Below, one piece after another: positions 28,226 through 36,183 of a stretch of DNA of 46,519 nucleotides. The position numbers were made by a program, and so were the translations under genes. Every line of letters begins with the position of its first letter. The stretch's first letter is position 1. Source of the DNA: a virus; the IMG/VR virus record IMGVR_UViG_3300030419_007412, positions 1 to 46,519 of that record. One strand, given 5' to 3'. The notes below the pieces were generated by a model, which was not told where the DNA came from, did not search any database, and saw only the letters and a list, made by a program, of their open reading frames with translations.

Positions 28226-28248
28226 TTTTTTCCTTATAATAAGAATAA

Positions 28249-28512
28249 TTAGTCAGTAAAAAAACCTATGACGTTATTTTCTAGAACAAAACTATATTTT
28301 TCTCCAAATATTTCAACGTCTTCCACCATGTGAGATGGAACGAGCAGTTTCGAACCCGATGGTAAGTCGGAGTCCTTATTTGGCGCTACAAGCTCCACTA
28401 AAGCATGGGGCTTCGCCGTGTCCATAAATTCTTCCGGTACCAGCACGCCAGACTTCTTCTCTTGTTCTTCTATGATCCTGACGAGCAAGTATTTGTTCAC
28501 GGGAAGCATCAT
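28249..28512 (-). CDS. GroES-like co-chaperonin
   Basis: An 87-residue protein starts MMLPVNKYLLVRIIEEQEKK and has the loop SGVLVPEEFMDTAK, matching the mobile loop that contacts GroEL, and a C-terminal VEIFGEKYSFVLENNVIGFF, matching the last strands of GroES. It is close in size to GroES (97) and T4 gp31 (111). It starts right after the upstream stop with GTGGGG before the ATG; the longer frame has no ribosome site. With the phage GroEL it would form a complete chaperonin pair, although the genes are 12 kb apart. Confidence 0.85.
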   Translation of the reverse strand: MMLPVNKYLLVRIIEEQEKKSGVLVPEEFMDTAKPHALVELVAPNKDSDLPSGSKLLVPSHMVEDVEIFGEKYSFVLENNVIGFFTD

Positions 28513-28513
28513 A

Positions 28514-28762
28514 TCAAACCCCACTAACCTTTGTCTTGATTTTTTCATAATAATCGGAAAATTGATTAATATCATCATCTTTCCGAAGCATACGATAAGC
28601 GCGGACGGCTTGTCGCATCTCATCTCCAGTCAACCACCCGTTCTGAACGTAGTTTTTTCTCAAATCCCTCTTGTGCTCCTTATATGGCTCCATTTCATCT
28701 TCGATAGCCTTGAGAGCTTTGATGTACTCAACAACATATTCGTCTTTTGTAAGGTCACTCAT
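28514..28762 (-). CDS. Conserved small helical phage protein
   Basis: An 82-residue protein starts MSDLTKDEYVVEYIKALKAI and continues EDEMEPYKEHKRDLRKNYVQ, then NGWLTGDEMRQAVRAYRML. I recall this family from other marine phages, without function. AAAGGAG precedes the ATG. It is the first gene after the promoter at 28785-28812 and is followed directly by the GroES-like gene. Confidence 0.75.
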   Translation of the reverse strand: MSDLTKDEYVVEYIKALKAIEDEMEPYKEHKRDLRKNYVQNGWLTGDEMRQAVRAYRMLRKDDDINQFSDYYEKIKTKVSGV

Positions 28763-28784
28763 GTTTTCTCCTTTTGTTAAAATT

Positions 28785-28812
28785 AATATAATATCTCAAA
28801 CCAACAAGTAAA
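28785..28812 (-). promoter_or_regulatory. Promoter upstream of the GroES-like operon
   Basis: TTTACT (28807-28812), a 16-nt spacer and TATATT (28785-28790) on the minus strand, immediately after the RNR stop codon. Confidence 0.55.
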
Positions 28813-30669
28813 CTAAACTATTTCACACGAACCGCCAGAGCATGCTAGCTCGCCAGTTAAGTTTGTGTCGTCTTCCGTCTCTATTACTTTTGTTATGTCC
28901 ACATTCGTCAGGCTTTGTAAGAGCACCTGGAATTTTTCTGGGGAGCAGTCTTCAAACGGTGCTTGTTTGTACGTGCCGCCGTCGGCCGGGAGGACGCTTA
29001 AGCCGTTATAACAATCTCTGTTTTCCCACATCCACTCCCCAACGTCAGTCCACTCTGCATCTTTTATGGAAACAGTCGCTGAAACGTTGTGGGTGTTTTG
29101 TCCGCTTTTGTGTCCTGGGCGGACCCATTCATCTGTAACTTTTTTTATTCTTTTCAAAAGCTGAAGAGCACTTTCTTGCCTCGTAATAGAACCTTCCGGG
29201 GCGCGTTGGGGGACTTCTATCACAGCGGTGTCATGAGGTCTAAAATATTCATCCTGCACCAATTCAGGGTGGTTTAAGAACAAATACATATATATTGATT
29301 CATTCTTGCCGACCCGAAGTCTTCTAATGTAGTTGTCATTATGCCATGCGTGAATTCCGCTTGAGGTACCAAGGGTTAAAGATGTAGTGCCAGCCGGTTT
29401 GACGCAAGTCGTACGAGCTGCAGGTCGGATACCAATTCGAGAAGCAACGCGGCGGTTTTCAGCTTTAACAACCAAAGAAGCAGCTTTCATATCTAAATTC
29501 AAAACGCGACCTGAGGCAATACCAGTCATAGAAACTCCGATTAAAGCATCTTTTTCAGTATTTCTCCTCCAAACGTCTCTAAGGTAATGGAAATCTGTGT
29601 ATCCAGCCTGCAAGGTGCCGATAAAAGCTGCAGCTTTGGCCCGGGCCTCGTATTCTTCCTGGGATTCGACGTCTGAGACGTTAATCTCTGTCAGGTTACA
29701 AAACTGGTATGGGCGCAAACCAATCTCACAACAAGGGTTGGTGCCCCAATCCTTGTCGTTCGAAAAGTAAAACCCTGGCTCTCCGGATCCGCTTTCCTTG
29801 ACACGTTCCCAAATTTTCATGAAAAATTCTTTGGTTATCAAGTGTCTCATCAGAACTACTGAGTTGTTTGCTCTGCCTCGTTGTGGATTCGTTTCCCACC
29901 AATTACCAATTTTTGCGGCCAGCATTTCTTCATCATCGGCCGAAAAGAGGGAAATAAGAGCAGCCCGACGAATCCCCCCGGCAAGAACAGCATCAGCAAT
30001 ATAACAAATAATGTCGTGAACTTCGATAGGCTCAAGTTTATCCCCACTTTCTTTTTCATCAAATATACCTTGCACTTTCACCAGACACTCCTTGAGAGGC
30101 TGGGGGCCAGGTGCTTTGCCGCCACTGGTAACTAGTCTGCTTCCTTTCGGACGGATATCAGAAAAATCAAAACGTATCCTAGAGCCACCTCTGAAATAGG
30201 AGCCTATTAAAACTTTTACAGCATCAGCCCAGCCCTCTATAGAGTCCCCTATCAAATAACGACGAGTGCGCTTAGAGTTTGGTTTTTGTATCTCAGGTAA
30301 TTTTTCTACGTGGTGCTTCTGTACAGAATATCCGACACCCGTTCCACCCAGGAGGAGAAACATGCACTCGCTAAAAGAAGCGACATGATCAATAGGAAGA
30401 AAAGCGCAGTTGTACACCCTGTTAGGTGCCACTTCAATCGGCTTACCACCGAATTGCATGGATCGCATGGACGGTAGGACCTTCTTTTCATAAACATATT
30501 TATAAACCTCCTCGATCTCCTCTTGAAGATCCGGATATTTTTTGATGTGCATTTTTTTGTTGCGAGTAACTAGCTCTTTCCAAGTTTCTCTTCTTTTTTT
30601 TCTTGGTATGTACCGCGCATACTTCATATAGACGGTAATATCTGATAAAATTTTATTTGGTAGCTCCAT
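28813..30669 (-). CDS. Class II (B12-dependent) ribonucleotide reductase
   Basis: A 618-residue enzyme of the monomeric adenosylcobalamin type. It includes RVYNCAFLP with the first active-site Cys, GGTGVGYSVQ, NPCCEIGL with the radical Cys and Glu, CVKPAGTTSLTLG, and the C-terminal shuttle pair CSGGSC. No radical-subunit gene is present, as expected for class II. It reduces ribonucleoside triphosphates using cobalamin, so the host must supply or take up B12. AGGGG 6 nt before the ATG of MELPNK sets the start. It overlaps the helicase gene by 17 nt. Confidence 0.93.
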   Translation of the reverse strand: MELPNKILSDITVYMKYARYIPRKKRRETWKELVTRNKKMHIKKYPDLQEEIEEVYKYVYEKKVLPSMRSMQFGGKPIEVAPNRVYNCAFLPIDHVASFSECMFLLLGGTGVGYSVQKHHVEKLPEIQKPNSKRTRRYLIGDSIEGWADAVKVLIGSYFRGGSRIRFDFSDIRPKGSRLVTSGGKAPGPQPLKECLVKVQGIFDEKESGDKLEPIEVHDIICYIADAVLAGGIRRAALISLFSADDEEMLAAKIGNWWETNPQRGRANNSVVLMRHLITKEFFMKIWERVKESGSGEPGFYFSNDKDWGTNPCCEIGLRPYQFCNLTEINVSDVESQEEYEARAKAAAFIGTLQAGYTDFHYLRDVWRRNTEKDALIGVSMTGIASGRVLNLDMKAASLVVKAENRRVASRIGIRPAARTTCVKPAGTTSLTLGTSSGIHAWHNDNYIRRLRVGKNESIYMYLFLNHPELVQDEYFRPHDTAVIEVPQRAPEGSITRQESALQLLKRIKKVTDEWVRPGHKSGQNTHNVSATVSIKDAEWTDVGEWMWENRDCYNGLSVLPADGGTYKQAPFEDCSPEKFQVLLQSLTNVDITKVIETEDDTNLTGELACSGGSCEIV

Positions 30670-32032
30670 TATCATCCCCTAGTGTTTGTTTCCTGTGTTG
30701 TTTGTATTTTTCTCTCAAGGCGGCCGCTAAATCTCCCGGGTTGGATGGTGCTAGCTGAGGCACGTGAGCTTCAGCTAGCACCTTAAGTTGCACAACACTA
30801 GTGTCAACAAACATAGGAAATACCAGTCCATCCGGACCGTTCCTGTTCTTTGCCACGAAAAGCCTTGCCGTATTCGCATTTTTGTCTTTTATAGTTCTTG
30901 AAATAGAACATATAAAATCCGCTACAAAACATTTATTGAAAGCCTCTGATATCGATTCCATAGTTACAACTTCTGCATTTAATCCAGTTCTGTTGGTTTG
31001 TGATGCAGTCCACACAGGACATTTATTTTCTTGAGCGATCGCTCGAAGATCTTCATAAATAGAGCCTAGTTCATCTCTTTTCTCCCTAAAGTTTGTAGAG
31101 GTCTTAAGAAGATCAGCGTAATCTACTATAATCATATCGATTTTGTGATTTCTTTTTTTTAATTTTTCCAGATGACTTCGTATCGTATTGGTGCTCGCTG
31201 TTTTTGTTGGGTACTCCTTGATAACCAGTGTGCCGTCCATATCGCTAATTGTTTCCAACACTTCATCTTTGCGAGAAAACAAAGAAGAGAGCGGCACCGA
31301 AGAGAGACAGCTATCATACCGATGGCCGGTCACAACATCAGAAAGCTCTAGTGTGTAATGAATCACGTTTTTTCCTGACCTTATCGCTGACGCGCCTAGA
31401 TGAGAGAGGGCCATGGACTTGCCTGCTCCTGTTGGGGCGATGACAACGCCAAGCTCCCCGGTGCCTAGGCCGCTCTTCATTATACTGTCAACCTTTGGCC
31501 AACCAGTGGTAACTGGATTTCTAGCCTTAAGTTCGTATCTAGCTTCAAAGTCTTTTAAAAAATCATGACCAAAATTGTTGTCAGTGCCAAGATTAAGCGC
31601 GTCGTTAATAACCTTGCTAACTTCATCGTACGATGAGTTGTGAATAAGTTCAACAGACTGCATTAGCGCTCCTTTAAGCTTCTGCTTCTTGCAAAAATCT
31701 AAAGAAGTTTCTTTGATATATCTCTCGTCATCAACACTTCTGATTGTGGTGCGTGCAAAATAATCTCTAACTTGTTTTTGTAGAGCATCACTTTGATTTT
31801 CTATGTCAGTTCTAAAAACAGTAGCAAGGATCTTCTTTGTCGGGTGCACACCATATTTCTTTCTATAATCAAATATTTTCTTTATAAAAACTCGAAGATA
31901 TTTAATCTCGAAGAAGCCCACATTCAGCACTTCTTCCATCTGGTCTGCAAACGGACGATCTTCCATTATTAGCTGTGCTAGCGACTCCTGAAATTGCTTG
32001 CCGTATTTTGAAAAATTAACTTCTTTTTTCAT
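30653..32032 (-). CDS. Replicative DNA helicase, DnaB/gp41-like
   Basis: A 459-residue RecA-fold helicase. The N-terminal domain (about 1-160) is helical. Walker A is APTGAGKS (199-206), Walker B is IIVDYADLL (301-309), and WTASQTNRTG is the sensor region. Residues after 435 are charged and probably flexible. It unwinds DNA ahead of the replicase. No primase gene is visible in the window. Confidence 0.93.
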   Translation of the reverse strand: MKKEVNFSKYGKQFQESLAQLIMEDRPFADQMEEVLNVGFFEIKYLRVFIKKIFDYRKKYGVHPTKKILATVFRTDIENQSDALQKQVRDYFARTTIRSVDDERYIKETSLDFCKKQKLKGALMQSVELIHNSSYDEVSKVINDALNLGTDNNFGHDFLKDFEARYELKARNPVTTGWPKVDSIMKSGLGTGELGVVIAPTGAGKSMALSHLGASAIRSGKNVIHYTLELSDVVTGHRYDSCLSSVPLSSLFSRKDEVLETISDMDGTLVIKEYPTKTASTNTIRSHLEKLKKRNHKIDMIIVDYADLLKTSTNFREKRDELGSIYEDLRAIAQENKCPVWTASQTNRTGLNAEVVTMESISEAFNKCFVADFICSISRTIKDKNANTARLFVAKNRNGPDGLVFPMFVDTSVVQLKVLAEAHVPQLAPSNPGDLAAALREKYKQHRKQTLGDDNGATK

Positions 32033-32065
32033 CTTTTCCTCTTCTGATTATAAGTTAGACATATA

Positions 32066-33040
32066 TTATTGTTTGTCTAGGGAAATTTTATTCATATGCT
32101 GAAAAAGCTCTGTGAAGTTTATTTCTCCGAAGCCGTCCTTGATCATCATCTTTATAATTTCTGTTTTGTTAAGTGTAGGGTTTGCGCTCTGCAAGGTTTC
32201 GCTTATAACTCTTTTGGCTTCGATGGTGAGCATGGGGGCGTGAAGTTGCATTAGTTTGTAATTTTCTCTTAGCGCGGATTCATGCTCCAAGACGTTTTCA
32301 TATGCCTTTACACTCTTGTCTTGAAGAGCCGCGCGGCAGTGATTTAAGATGTCAGAAAAAGTCGCAGACTTTTCTTCCTTTAAAAAGGGAAAGCGCTTTG
32401 ATATCGTCTTTAAGCCCAAACCAGGAACTCCATCAATATTGTCAGACTTATCCCCGGCCATGGCTCTGGCCATGGCAAAGTTTGTAGGGTGTAAATTGAA
32501 TTTTTCAATAATATTATTCTTATTCAAAACTTCCTTTTGTATTGGCCTGTACAAAACAGTCTTATCATCCAAAAGCTGGAAAAAGTCTTTGTCGCTTGAA
32601 AGAATAATTTTTTCATATTCAGACAAGACTTTGTGGTTTGAGACTGCAGCAATAATATCGTCAGCCTCGATGCCATCGAACATGAATTGAACTATAGGCA
32701 ATTGATTATAGTAGTCAACTAGTCTTGTTTGCTGCCAGATCTTGTTATCAATCTCTTCCTGCTCAGATAAATTTCTAATTCCCCTGTTCAGCCTAATAGG
32801 CTTTCTTCCGGCCTTATAATCTTTCTTTAAGTTTTTGCGTCTTTTTGAGCCGCCGTGGCCATCCCAGCAAATCACTACCATATCCGGCTTAGATTCGCGG
32901 ACTACCTTCTGCAGGCTCTGCAAACAACCTCTGAGGCCTCCGATTGGCGCGCCGTTACTTGAAATGCTAGGGTTGACTATATAATTACGAAAAAAAAGAT
33001 TTAACTGATCAATAATCAGCACTCTTTTTGTTTTGGACAA
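32066..33040 (-). CDS. 5'-3' exonuclease, RNase H/FEN-like
   Basis: A 324-residue flap nuclease resembling T4 RNase H. Metal-binding residues are visible: D11 (LIIDQLNLFF), D60 (CWDG), E125/D127/D128 (IEADDII), D150/D152 (SSDKDF) and D197/D200 (GDKSDN), followed by a helix-hairpin-helix at IDGVPGLG. It would remove RNA primers during lagging-strand synthesis. Confidence 0.95.
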   Translation of the reverse strand: MSKTKRVLIIDQLNLFFRNYIVNPSISSNGAPIGGLRGCLQSLQKVVRESKPDMVVICWDGHGGSKRRKNLKKDYKAGRKPIRLNRGIRNLSEQEEIDNKIWQQTRLVDYYNQLPIVQFMFDGIEADDIIAAVSNHKVLSEYEKIILSSDKDFFQLLDDKTVLYRPIQKEVLNKNNIIEKFNLHPTNFAMARAMAGDKSDNIDGVPGLGLKTISKRFPFLKEEKSATFSDILNHCRAALQDKSVKAYENVLEHESALRENYKLMQLHAPMLTIEAKRVISETLQSANPTLNKTEIIKMMIKDGFGEINFTELFQHMNKISLDKQ

Positions 33041-33042
33041 AA

Positions 33043-33387
33043 TTACCTCTCTTGCGGTCTATAAATTCTACTTACGACTTTTCTAGTTGAGTATGGGATA
33101 AAAGAAAAAACTCCATCTATTTTTCTGGCATCAATTGCCATTCTCTTCATGTGTTGTTCCAGGGTGTCTTCTAACAGAAAAAATTTAACTTTTAATCTCG
33201 TCTTTTCAACATTTTCGCCGACGGGCTCTGACGGGCCCGTGACAGTACAGACTGTAATTCCACATATTCCTCGAAGATTGTCGGTAACTATGGTCAGCTT
33301 TTGCTTCCGCGACGAGCGCATGATAACATCTGCTTCATAAAGCGTATCCTTGAAATATTCTTTTATTAGCTCTTTAAGAGAGTGCAT
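33043..33387 (-). CDS. 114-residue hypothetical phage protein
   Basis: Starts MHSLKELIKEYFKDTLYEAD, then a strand-rich domain with TIVTDNLRGICGITVCTVTG and RLKVKFFLLED, and ends SRIYRPQER. The layout resembles a ferredoxin-like alpha/beta fold seen in similarly placed marine phage proteins. GGAGG precedes the ATG, and a CTATTTATT motif lies upstream, so it may be transcribed late despite its replication-gene neighbours. Function unknown. Confidence 0.65.
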   Translation of the reverse strand: MHSLKELIKEYFKDTLYEADVIMRSSRKQKLTIVTDNLRGICGITVCTVTGPSEPVGENVEKTRLKVKFFLLEDTLEQHMKRMAIDARKIDGVFSFIPYSTRKVVSRIYRPQER

Positions 33388-33406
33388 TTAGTGTCCTCCT
33401 TCAGAT

Positions 33407-33415
33407 AATAAATAG
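33407..33415 (-). promoter_or_regulatory. CTATTTATT motif (candidate late promoter)
   Basis: CTATTTATT on the minus strand, 19 nt before the gene starting at 33387; preceded by GA as in the copy at 45733. Confidence 0.4.
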
Positions 33416-33416
33416 T

Positions 33417-33854
33417 CTACAGTTTATACATTTCTATTCTATTATTGTTAGTAGTATAATACACCCTCTTAACCCCGACGTGCTTCAGTGCGGCGTGGCA
33501 CATAGCGCAGGGCTTGCTGTTTCGGAACTCGCCCTCTCTGTTGATCCTGCAAACATAGACATCGGAACCAGTTGTTACGTCCCTAGGCATGCCCAATACG
33601 CAGCCGAGTTCGGCATGTACAGTCGCATGCCCGCGATGGGGGCACCTAAACCGTCGGCCAAATGAACTATAATTTTCTTTATTGCAAGAAGCGTTTAAGA
33701 CCGAACCGCCCTTTACTAAAAGGGCGCCATGTCTAATTTTACCATATTCGCTACCACTAGCAATATTTTTTGCCAGAGAAAAAAGGCGATTTATTTTTTT
33801 CGTGCGATTGACGGGGGCGCCCTTGATGTTCGTTCTAGGCTTAAAGTTCTTCAT
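33417..33854 (-). CDS. Cytidine/deoxycytidylate deaminase family protein
   Basis: A 145-residue zinc deaminase with HAE (80-82) and PCAMC (115-119) supplying the zinc ligands and catalytic Glu. A basic N-terminal 25 residues precede the fold. In this context it probably converts dCMP (or dCTP) to the uracil nucleotide that feeds dUTPase and ThyX, though the family also includes other substrates. No Shine-Dalgarno precedes the ATG; the -10 TATATT lies 7 nt upstream, so a leaderless message is possible. Confidence 0.88.
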   Translation of the reverse strand: MKNFKPRTNIKGAPVNRTKKINRLFSLAKNIASGSEYGKIRHGALLVKGGSVLNASCNKENYSSFGRRFRCPHRGHATVHAELGCVLGMPRDVTTGSDVYVCRINREGEFRNSKPCAMCHAALKHVGVKRVYYTTNNNRIEMYKL

Positions 33855-33861
33855 ACTGTTT

Positions 33862-33889
33862 AATATAAGAACTTAAAAAAATAAATCAA
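33862..33889 (-). promoter_or_regulatory. Possible leaderless promoter of the deaminase gene
   Basis: TTGATT (33884-33889), a 16-nt spacer and TATATT (33862-33867) on the minus strand, 7 nt before the ATG at 33854. Confidence 0.45.
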
Positions 33890-35028
33890 TCTTCTTTATC
33901 TATGTCATAAAAGTCGGCTGCTCTTCCTTGTTTAGTCTCAAATCTCATGATGATTTCTTCATCCATCAATTGAAGCACTCTAGCATGGAATTTTTCTTCT
34001 TTCAGCTTCTCTTTCCACTTGGATGCCTGGAACTTGTCAAAAGAACCATCTTCATATTCTAACCTATACCAAGCTCCAGAGCTTTGCAAGGAATCTGAAA
34101 TCTTTATGGCCTCGAACCAACTTTCCTCGTCTTGGATTATGGCCTCCGTGCCACCCCAAAGAATTTTAAAGGTGCACTGACGACCTTGAGTGCCGAACCT
34201 GCTTTTCTTTAAAGTAACTTTGACTTCAGATCCAATTCTAAATCCGTTCTCGTCGCTAACAAACGATGCTTTCGACTTTCTAGATGTCAACCACATTCTG
34301 AGAGAGTATGTATACGGCAGAGACTTTCCACCTGGCGTGAACCAAGGAGTGGTCATCGCCTCCGCTATATTACTAGTTATGTTTGTTTTGAGTTGGTTCA
34401 GCACCAGCAAGGTTGACTGCGTTACAGCAATAGGCTGTGTGAGCTTTTGAACCCCCTTAGATAAAACTCTGGGCTTAACCGCCATGGAAGACTGTGGGTT
34501 GAAATCTCCCTGGATGTCTGTTTCACATGGAGTTTGAGCTACAGAGTCCCAAACAAACAACATGGAATTTTCATTTGTTCCTAGGAGTTCTTCTATGTTT
34601 TCCAAGACCGACTCAACGCTGAGCGCGCGGACGTATAGAAAAGAACCCCAACCGGCTGGAGGGTCTTCTGACAAATCACACCCGATATTCTCTAAGAAAG
34701 AGCTGTCGATGGCTGATTCTGAATCAAAATAAATTACATCGATGCCCATTTTTTGAGCATTAGACGCTATTTGCGCAGCCATGTAGGATTTGCCGGTGCT
34801 CTCTTGCCCCGCTATTTCCACAACCTTTCCTAAAGGTATACCACCTAGCTTGCCCTTGCAAATAATGCTATCGAGCCACCTAGATCCTGTAGGAATCCAG
34901 CGCTTAACGTCAGTAGGGTTGTCGTCGGATAACGAAAAAGCAATTTCTGTTCCTGCTTTTTTGTTGATGAGATTCCTCATCTCCTTGAGGTTCAATCTTC
35001 CAAGTTTTTTTGCTTTTTTAGTCGCCAT
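33886..35028 (-). CDS. uvsX: UvsX/RecA-type recombinase
   Basis: A 380-residue ATPase that forms filaments on ssDNA and catalyses strand exchange. Walker A is GQESTGKS (74-81), followed by VIYFDSESAID and MLFVWDSVAQTP (Walker B region). LVLNQLKTNI and TPGGKSLPYTYSLRMWL match UvsX proteins. The C-terminus is acidic (YDIDKED). It works with the gp32-like SSB encoded just upstream. Confidence 0.95.
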   Translation of the reverse strand: MATKKAKKLGRLNLKEMRNLINKKAGTEIAFSLSDDNPTDVKRWIPTGSRWLDSIICKGKLGGIPLGKVVEIAGQESTGKSYMAAQIASNAQKMGIDVIYFDSESAIDSSFLENIGCDLSEDPPAGWGSFLYVRALSVESVLENIEELLGTNENSMLFVWDSVAQTPCETDIQGDFNPQSSMAVKPRVLSKGVQKLTQPIAVTQSTLLVLNQLKTNITSNIAEAMTTPWFTPGGKSLPYTYSLRMWLTSRKSKASFVSDENGFRIGSEVKVTLKKSRFGTQGRQCTFKILWGGTEAIIQDEESWFEAIKISDSLQSSGAWYRLEYEDGSFDKFQASKWKEKLKEEKFHARVLQLMDEEIIMRFETKQGRAADFYDIDKED

Positions 35029-35297
35029 AGTTCCTCTTGCAGCAAGTCGTATGCTGGTATTTCTAGTGTTTCTTCGGGATCCTGCAGTTCGTAATCAACA
35101 AGTGTGCCCGTGGGTTGTCCTGCGGTCTCTATGTGGCTGATCTTGTCCGCCAGAGGCAGCAAAATTTCTTGCGTTTCGTTTATTTTTAATAAAATTTCTT
35201 GATTATTTCTCAAGCGCTTATTTTCAATTATACCACCCAAGCTTAAGCCGAGGAGAAATAATGAGAAACCCATGATAGAAAGTATGTAACATTCCAT
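34992..35297 (-). CDS. Single-span membrane protein with coiled coil
   Basis: A 101-residue protein starts MECYILSIMGFSLFLLGLSL, one membrane span (about 5-25), then a helical coiled-coil region (LRNNQEILLKINETQEILLP) and an acidic tail. It overlaps uvsX by 37 nt. The ATG is the left edge of a 12-bp palindrome and has no Shine-Dalgarno; an internal ATG (MGFS) is an alternative. Function unknown. Confidence 0.6.
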   Translation of the reverse strand: MECYILSIMGFSLFLLGLSLGGIIENKRLRNNQEILLKINETQEILLPLADKISHIETAGQPTGTLVDYELQDPEETLEIPAYDLLQEELWRLKKQKNLED

Positions 35298-35308
35298 ACT
35301 TATAAGTA
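35297..35308. promoter_or_regulatory. 12-bp palindrome at a start codon
   Basis: TACTTATAAGTA is its own reverse complement and ends on the A of the ATG at 35295-35297. It could be an operator or a late-promoter-like TATAAG box. Confidence 0.35.
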
Positions 35309-35313
35309 GTAAT

Positions 35314-35337
35314 GAGGCACCTGTAAACCCGTGCCTC
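35314..35337 (-). promoter_or_regulatory. Intergenic hairpin after the SSB gene
   Basis: A 7-bp perfect stem GAGGCAC/GTGCCTC with a 10-nt loop, 16 nt past the SSB stop. No T-run follows on either strand, so it is not a standard terminator; it may stabilise or process the SSB message. Confidence 0.45.
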
Positions 35338-35352
35338 CCTGCGGTGGGGGAC

Positions 35353-36105
35353 TTATCCTAAGAGTTCCTCGAAGGCCTTGTCGACATCGCTGCCGCCGGT
35401 TCCAGAAGATTCATACTTCGTGGTTTCGCTCGATACCTCTTCTGCATCCTCTTCACCTAACAAAAACTCGTCAAGCATTTGTTGAATCTCTGAAGGGGTT
35501 TTGCGTGCGGAGTCAAAAACTTCCTCGTAGCTTGGAATTGAGTCCAAGTACTTTGAGGTTTCATCCTCTGTCTCGGCTAGCGGACTTGATCGACGGCGGG
35601 GAGTGATGGTGGTCTGCGGAAATTGTGCTCCTGCGGGCTTTCCGTAATTAATCACCAGATCAGTTCCCTCGCTAGTGTCTGTAATGTCTCCATATTCGGG
35701 ATTCAAGACTAGGTTGAGAAGTTCCTTATACGCAGTCTTGCCATAGCCCCATAAGCGTACGCCTTGGTCTTCCTCGCCGCGCACAATAACTGGTGAGAAA
35801 AAACGTTGACGTGCGTTTAGATTTTTTGCCATCTTGACGCTCTCTTCTGAGCCGTCCTTGTACAGTTGGCGAATAAAGTCGTTTAGTGGGTCATCTTCTC
35901 CGTAGTTCTTCTTTGGGCTGAGAAAGCCAGGGTTCTTGCCAAGGTTGTAGTGAAACCAAAACTCCTTAAATGGATCACCATCAGAAGTTGGAAGAATTCG
36001 GATAACCGTCTCGCCATCTTCTGGTCTCCAGAAGGCGCTCTTGGTGCCGCCTCTATTTTCTAGAGCATCTCTTTTTGCTCTCATTTTATCTAAGTCGATA
36101 GCCAT
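35353..36105 (-). CDS. gp32-like single-stranded DNA-binding protein
   Basis: A 250-residue protein starts MAIDLDKMRAKRDALENRGG, the basic N-terminus used for cooperative binding. FWRPEDGETVIRILP, EFWFHYNLG and RLWGYGKTAYKELLNLV match gp32 proteins of T4-like marine phages. The C-terminal third is acidic (EEDAEEVSSE...DKAFEELLG), which recruits replication partners. The zinc-finger Cys/His set of T4 gp32 is not apparent. AAAGGAG before the ATG at 36103-36105 sets the start. Confidence 0.92.
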   Translation of the reverse strand: MAIDLDKMRAKRDALENRGGTKSAFWRPEDGETVIRILPTSDGDPFKEFWFHYNLGKNPGFLSPKKNYGEDDPLNDFIRQLYKDGSEESVKMAKNLNARQRFFSPVIVRGEEDQGVRLWGYGKTAYKELLNLVLNPEYGDITDTSEGTDLVINYGKPAGAQFPQTTITPRRRSSPLAETEDETSKYLDSIPSYEEVFDSARKTPSEIQQMLDEFLLGEEDAEEVSSETTKYESSGTGGSDVDKAFEELLG

Positions 36106-36183
36106 TATTTTCTCCTTTTGCATTAAGCTATAGTACAGTCAGCTAATTTTCTAACTGCCTTGTAAAATACAATAAAAACTTTT

